Of a stretch of 19,689 nt of DNA, positions 16,137-19,689 are shown one piece after another. The first letter of the stretch is position 1. Each line of letters opens with the position of its first letter. The notes under the pieces are model-generated. The model was not told the DNA's origin and made no database searches. It worked only from the letters and a program-made list of their open reading frames with translations. The position numbers and the translations under genes are program-made. The stretch is taken from NCBI GenBank assembly GCA_021811005.1, contig JAJZPY010000027.1:1-19689 (forward strand), in the 5' to 3' direction. The DNA comes from Pseudomonadota bacterium. Lineage in GTDB: Bacteria > Pseudomonadota > Gammaproteobacteria > Burkholderiales > Ferrovaceae.

Positions 16137-18698
16137 TTATTCTTCCAGCTCTTCCATCAGTTCCCGTCGCAGGAGTTCCTGGCCTGAAGGCGATTCCACA
16201 TCCTGCCCGGAAATCAGGAACGTGTCTTCAGCCCGCTCCCCCAGCGTGTTGATGCGGGCACCATGCAAATGGATGCCATGGTTGACCAGGATGCGCGAGA
16301 TCCGGTAGAGCAGGCCGGGCCGATCCCCGGCCACGATGGTGAGCGGACGGACTCGCTCGCGTTCCGGCGCGCCCAGATGCACCATGACCGGAATCGGGAA
16401 GTGGCGCAGATGTCTGGGCAAGCGTCCCTTTTGCGGCGGATCGAGCGGTGCTTCGCTTTCAATGCGTTTCTGCAATTCGGTTTCGATGCGCTTGAGGGTG
16501 TCCCGGTAATGTTCCGCCTCCGCGCTGCGATGCATGACCTGAAATGTGTCCAGGGCGTGGCCATCCAGCGTGGTGTGGATGCGCGCTTCCATGATGGTGT
16601 ATCCGATGCGGTCGAAATAGCCGCATATCCTTGCAAACAGCCCTTTCTGGTCGGGAGTGTAGATGAGGATCTGAAGCCCTTCGCCGACCAGCGAAAGTCG
16701 TGCGCGCACCACCGGCTGGGCGGACGAAACGCGGCTGTGCAGGCTGCGTGCATGCCAGGCGATGTCCTGGGCGTCGTGACGCTGGAAATAGACGGGGTCG
16801 AGGGTTTTCCACAGTTTGATGTCCGAGGCGCTGGAGAACCCATACTGGCGCAGGATGCGCAGGGCTTCCTGGCGCTTTTCAGCAAGGACGCTGTCGAGGT
16901 CGGCGCCGGACCCCTGCAGATGGCGCTGGGTTGCCCGGTACAAATCTTCCAGAAGCTTGCCTTTCCAGGCGTTCCAGACCTTGGGGCTGGTGCCGCGCAC
17001 GTCTGCCACCGTGAGCAGGTAGAGCGCGGTGAGATGTCGCTGATCCCCCACCCGCGCGGCAAAACGGCCGATGACCTCGGGGTCGGACAGGTCCTGTTTC
17101 TGGGCCACGGCTGACATCTGCAGGTGATGTTCCACGAGCCAGGCAACGAAAGCGCTGTCCGTGCGGGACAGGCCATGCCGCCGGCAGAAGTAGCGGGCAT
17201 CCGAGCAGCCCAGGACCGAGTGGTCGCCACCCCGGCCTTTGGCAATGTCGTGAAACAGGGCGGCCAGATAGAGCAGGTCGACGCGGTCGAACTGGCGCAT
17301 GAGCATCGAGCAGAACGGGAACTCGTGATCGTACTGCGGGATCGCAAAGCGCCGGATGTTGCGAAGCACGCGCAGGATGTGCTCGTCCACCGTGTAGACG
17401 TGAAAAAGGTCGTGCTGCATCTGGCCCACGATTCGGCCGAAAACGGGGATATACCGGCCGAGAATATCGTAGTAATTCATGCGCTGCAGGACGTCGGCCG
17501 TGCGCAACGGCTGACGGAGGATTTCCATGAACCGCTGCTGGTTGTCCGGATTGGCGCGGAACGCCGCGTTGATGTGATTTTTTCCGCGCCAGACGGCACG
17601 CAGGGTCGTTGGCGTGAATCCGCGCAAATGGGGATGGCGCTGCAACATCAGGAACCCTTCGAAGATCTGGTCAGGGTTTTGTTCGAGCAGATCGTCCGGA
17701 ACCGTTCCCAGCAGGTCGCCCTGGCGCACGAAAGACCCTTCCAGGGGTTCCGTGTCCACTGAAGTTTCCGGATGAACCAGCACGCGCAGCTGCTCGATCA
17801 GGATGGTATTGAGCAGGAGTACCGACTTGGCTGTCTTGTAGTAGGCCTGCATCATCATTTCGCTGGCTCGCCGGTGGCCGTGGTCGCGGAAACCCAGTTG
17901 TTCCGCCAGCGGCATCTGGTAATCGAACAGCAGCCGGTCTTCGCGACGCCCGGCCAGATAATGCAGGCGGATGCGCAGATCCTGCAGGAAACGCATGCGG
18001 AGCCGGGCCTGCTGTACTTCACGCTCGGTGATCAGTCCCTCGTGGGCCAGGCTGGCCCAATTGCTGTCAAGGCCGGTGCCCCAGGCGATCCATGTCACGG
18101 AATGCAGGTCGCGCAGGCCGCCCGGACCTTCCTTGATGTTGGGTTCCAGGTTGAAGGCGGTGTCGTTGTGCTTGAGATGGCGCGCCCGCTGCTCGCTGAT
18201 CTTGCCGTTGACGAACGCAGGGAGATCCAGAGCCTGGCGCAGGGCGATGCGCAGTCGGGCGATGGCGCCCGGGCTCCCGGCCAGATAGCGCACGTCCGAC
18301 AAGGTGGTCGCGATGGTCAGGTCCTGCATGGCTTCGATCAGGCATTCGCTTTGGGTGCGCACGCTGTGGCCTACTTCAAGGCCGATATCCCAAAGGAAAC
18401 CGATCAGTTGTTCGATGCGGCGGGTGGTGTCGGCATCGGCAGTTTCCGGCAGCAGCAGGAGCAGATCGATGTCGGAATAGGGGTAGAGTTCTCCGCGGCC
18501 GTAGCCGCCGACGGCGGCAAGGGCGGCGCGAGACCCCATGGCGGATTGTTCCCACAGGTGGGTCAGTACGCCATCCACGGTGCTGCGCCAGCCGGACAGC
18601 AGCTTGGCCGGGTTGGGGGTGCGCAGATAGGCTTGTTTCAGTGCTTCCCGGGTGTCGCCCAGCTGTTGTCGCAGGGCTTTGATGTCCGGTGCGTTCAT
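16137..18698 (-). CDS. glnD: [Protein-PII] uridylyltransferase / uridylyl-removing enzyme
   Basis: Senses glutamine and adds or removes UMP on PII proteins (GlnB/GlnK), setting nitrogen assimilation. 853 residues, full length. The nucleotidyltransferase domain has GGYGRGELYPYSDID with the GG at 64-65 and D76/D78 as metal ligands. A helical middle region includes NIKEGPGGLRDLHS. The HD hydrolase domain has H483/D484 in ALFHDIAKGRGGDHS, the uridylyl-removing site. Two C-terminal ACT domains follow at about 665-740 and 780-845 (QILIYTPDQKGLFARI; TIVAGDRPGLLYRIS), the glutamine sensors. Both activities should be intact. ATG at 18698 overlaps the map stop (ATGA). The map-glnD order is shared with E. 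coli, where dapD follows; here dapD is elsewhere. Confidence 0.97.
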   Translation of the reverse strand: MNAPDIKALRQQLGDTREALKQAYLRTPNPAKLLSGWRSTVDGVLTHLWEQSAMGSRAALAAVGGYGRGELYPYSDIDLLLLLPETADADTTRRIEQLIGFLWDIGLEVGHSVRTQSECLIEAMQDLTIATTLSDVRYLAGSPGAIARLRIALRQALDLPAFVNGKISEQRARHLKHNDTAFNLEPNIKEGPGGLRDLHSVTWIAWGTGLDSNWASLAHEGLITEREVQQARLRMRFLQDLRIRLHYLAGRREDRLLFDYQMPLAEQLGFRDHGHRRASEMMMQAYYKTAKSVLLLNTILIEQLRVLVHPETSVDTEPLEGSFVRQGDLLGTVPDDLLEQNPDQIFEGFLMLQRHPHLRGFTPTTLRAVWRGKNHINAAFRANPDNQQRFMEILRQPLRTADVLQRMNYYDILGRYIPVFGRIVGQMQHDLFHVYTVDEHILRVLRNIRRFAIPQYDHEFPFCSMLMRQFDRVDLLYLAALFHDIAKGRGGDHSVLGCSDARYFCRRHGLSRTDSAFVAWLVEHHLQMSAVAQKQDLSDPEVIGRFAARVGDQRHLTALYLLTVADVRGTSPKVWNAWKGKLLEDLYRATQRHLQGSGADLDSVLAEKRQEALRILRQYGFSSASDIKLWKTLDPVYFQRHDAQDIAWHARSLHSRVSSAQPVVRARLSLVGEGLQILIYTPDQKGLFARICGYFDRIGYTIMEARIHTTLDGHALDTFQVMHRSAEAEHYRDTLKRIETELQKRIESEAPLDPPQKGRLPRHLRHFPIPVMVHLGAPERERVRPLTIVAGDRPGLLYRISRILVNHGIHLHGARINTLGERAEDTFLISGQDVESPSGQELLRRELMEELEE

Positions 18699-19483
18699 GG
18701 AGGCGGGGGAGCTCCTTCCGACAGGGTCAGCACCTCATACCCCGCGTCTGTCACGAGAACCGTGTGCTCCCATTGGGCCGACAGGCTGTGGTCGGCCGTG
18801 ACGATGGTCCAGCCATCGGCCAGCTGCCGGATTTCGCGCCGTCCGGCGTTGATCATCGGCTCGATGGTGAAAATCATGCCGGGGCGCAGGGCGGCACCCG
18901 TGCCTTTGCGTCCGTAATGCAGGACCTGGGGGTCTTCATGGAAATTCCGGCCGATGCCGTGGCCGCAGAATTCCCGAACCACGCTGTAGCCTGCATTTTC
19001 AGCAAAAACCTGGATGGCATGGCCGATGTCGCCCAGGTGGTTGCCCGGGCGCACTTCACGGATGCCCAGCCACATGGCTTCATACGTGATGCTGCACAGG
19101 CGCTGCGCCTGTTTGCTGGGTTCTCCCACCAGGTACATGCGGCTGGTATCGCCGTGGAAGCCGTCCTTGATGACGGTGATGTCGATGTTGACGATGTCCC
19201 CGTTTTTCAGCAGCTTGGAGCCGGGGATGCCATGGCAAACCTGGTGATTGACCGAAGTGCAGATGGAACTCGGGTAGGGGGTATGGCCTGGCGGACAGTA
19301 ATTGAGCGGGGCGGGCACCGTTTTCTGGACGTTGACCATGTAGTCATGGCAAAGCCGGTCCAGTTCGCCTGTCGTGATACCGGGTCGCACATGGGGGGCA
19401 ATGAAATCGAGCACTTCCGCGGCCAGGCGGCAGGCAACCCGCATGCTCTGGATTTCGTCGGCAGTTTTGATGGAAATGGGCAT
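18695..19483 (-). CDS. map: Methionine aminopeptidase, type I
   Basis: Removes the initiator Met after deformylation, when the second residue is small. 262 residues, normal for type Ia. Metal ligands are in place: D101 and D112 (NIDITVIKDGFHGDTSRM), H175 (CGHGIGRNFHEDP), E208 (FTIEPM) and E239 (WEHTV); the substrate-positioning His is H84 (VCHGIPG). ATG at 19483; no strong Shine-Dalgarno sequence, but a near-ideal promoter ends about 23 bases upstream. First gene of the map-glnD unit, divergent from the presumed rpsB. The C-terminus is the run EGAPPPP. Confidence 0.97.
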   Translation of the reverse strand: MPISIKTADEIQSMRVACRLAAEVLDFIAPHVRPGITTGELDRLCHDYMVNVQKTVPAPLNYCPPGHTPYPSSICTSVNHQVCHGIPGSKLLKNGDIVNIDITVIKDGFHGDTSRMYLVGEPSKQAQRLCSITYEAMWLGIREVRPGNHLGDIGHAIQVFAENAGYSVVREFCGHGIGRNFHEDPQVLHYGRKGTGAALRPGMIFTIEPMINAGRREIRQLADGWTIVTADHSLSAQWEHTVLVTDAGYEVLTLSEGAPPPP

Positions 19484-19512
19484 GGATCCGGATTCGTTGA
19501 GAGCAAGTTTAA

Positions 19513-19521
19513 ATTATAGCA
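19513..19521 (-). promoter_or_regulatory. Extended -10 promoter of map-glnD
   Basis: On the minus strand the sequence reads TGCTATAAT: a perfect TATAAT (19518 down to 19513) preceded by the TGn extended -10 element. No good -35 is found 16-18 bases upstream, which extended -10 promoters tolerate. Expected start near 19506, leaving a leader of about 23 nt before the map ATG. Confidence 0.7.
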
Positions 19522-19537
19522 CCCGCAAAAGCCCGGC

Positions 19538-19567
19538 TTGTACCCTGGCGGTCTGAAATGCTAGAAT
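19538..19567 (+). promoter_or_regulatory. Strong promoter of the presumed rpsB operon
   Basis: TTGTAC (19538-19543), 18-base spacer, and TAGAAT (19562-19567) with TG at 19559-19560 forming an extended -10. Transcription should begin near 19573. The TGCTAGAAT form is common at strong betaproteobacterial promoters in my knowledge. Confidence 0.7.
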
Positions 19568-19572
19568 AACGG

Positions 19573-19689
19573 GCTTTTATCGGGCCGCTAACCACGGCCC
19601 AGTTTCGGGGCGGCGGACACGTCGCCAAATTCGCACACCGGCACCAACAGGGTGCCCGCAAGCAGCGGGTAATCGGCCGGTGGAGGCTC
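19573..19689 (+). promoter_or_regulatory. Structured 5' leader, presumed rpsB (ribosomal protein S2)
   Basis: At least 117 nt of non-coding leader with three stem-loops. Stem 1: GGGCCG (19582-19587), loop CTAACCA, CGGCCC (19595-19600). Stem 2: GGCG (19612-19615) with CGCC (19623-19626). Stem 3: GGCACC (19640-19645), loop AACAG, GGTGCC (19651-19656). The leader ends GGGTAATCGGCCGGTGGAGG and runs to the window edge. Map is divergent from rpsB-tsf in many proteobacteria, and S2 autoregulates rpsB-tsf through the leader in gammaproteobacteria; applying both here is inference. No start codon for rpsB lies within the window. Confidence 0.65.
19682..19686 (+). promoter_or_regulatory. Shine-Dalgarno of the gene beginning beyond the window (likely rpsB)
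   Basis: GGAGG ends 3 bases before the window edge, so an initiation codon is expected a few bases outside. It is the strongest ribosome binding site in the window, as expected for a highly expressed ribosomal protein gene. Confidence 0.65.

Noticed and set aside
16263..18917. Open frames on the plus strand opposite glnD and the end of map
   Set aside because: GlnD and Map are complete with all motifs on the minus strand; the opposite frames lack domains and plausible starts.
19573..19689. Naming the leader as the enterobacterial t44 RNA
   Set aside because: Position matches (between map and rpsB) but I cannot show sequence or structural homology without a covariance-model search, so it is described only as a presumed rpsB leader.
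1..19689. tRNA/rRNA genes, CRISPR arrays, insertion sequences, attachment sites, replication origin or parS sites
   Set aside because: None were seen on reading; nearly all sequence is accounted for by intact housekeeping genes, and the two non-coding gaps are too short or explained by promoters and a leader.

Overview
The window looks like a chromosomal housekeeping segment of a GC-rich betaproteobacterium. The support is the gene set (SMC with ScpA/ScpB rather than MukBEF, a ZipA-like protein directly after smc, the short form of QueF, PII uridylyltransferase GlnD) and the sequence flavour of TrpRS, ScpA, SMC and the deformylase, which match betaproteobacterial members of those families as I remember them. 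The order (Nitrosomonadales- or Burkholderiales-like) cannot be fixed from the sequence alone. I see no transposon, integrase, phage gene, tRNA, rRNA, CRISPR array or compositional island.

Layout. (1) 1-2766, plus strand: 3' end of trpS, then scpA, scpB and rluB, all overlapping. (2) 2724-8040, minus strand, read from right to left: queF, dapC, dapD, an NRDE/TANGO2-family gene, dapE, prmB. The prmB end overlaps the rluB end tail to tail by 43 bp. (3) 8108-16122, plus strand: smc, zipA-like, ligA, galU, a Def2-like deformylase gene. A 67-bp divergent spacer (8041-8107) separates this block from queF. (4) 16137-19483, minus strand: map then glnD, convergent with def across 14 bp. (5) 19484-19689: divergent regulatory region holding a map promoter, a strong plus-strand promoter, and a structured leader ending in a GGAGG ribosome binding site. 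This is almost certainly the 5' leader of rpsB, whose start lies just beyond the window. About 98% of the window is coding.

Function. All three SMC-ScpAB condensin subunits are here, beside a cell-division protein and the replicative ligase, so chromosome organisation, division and DNA joining cluster together. The minus-strand block encodes three succinylase-branch enzymes of meso-diaminopimelate/lysine synthesis (DapD, DapC, DapE), with queuosine (QueF) and ribosomal-protein methylation (PrmB) genes. RluB and PrmB modify the ribosome, and Def and Map successively trim N-terminal formyl-Met. GlnD sets the nitrogen state of PII proteins. Five junctions are 4-bp ATGA overlaps, so translational coupling is the rule.

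I found no convincing undescribed system. The points most worth a second look are the NRDE gene inside the dap cluster, the extra domain in the ZipA-like protein, the dual-coding hairpin at the rluB/prmB overlap, and the divergent map/rpsB control region.
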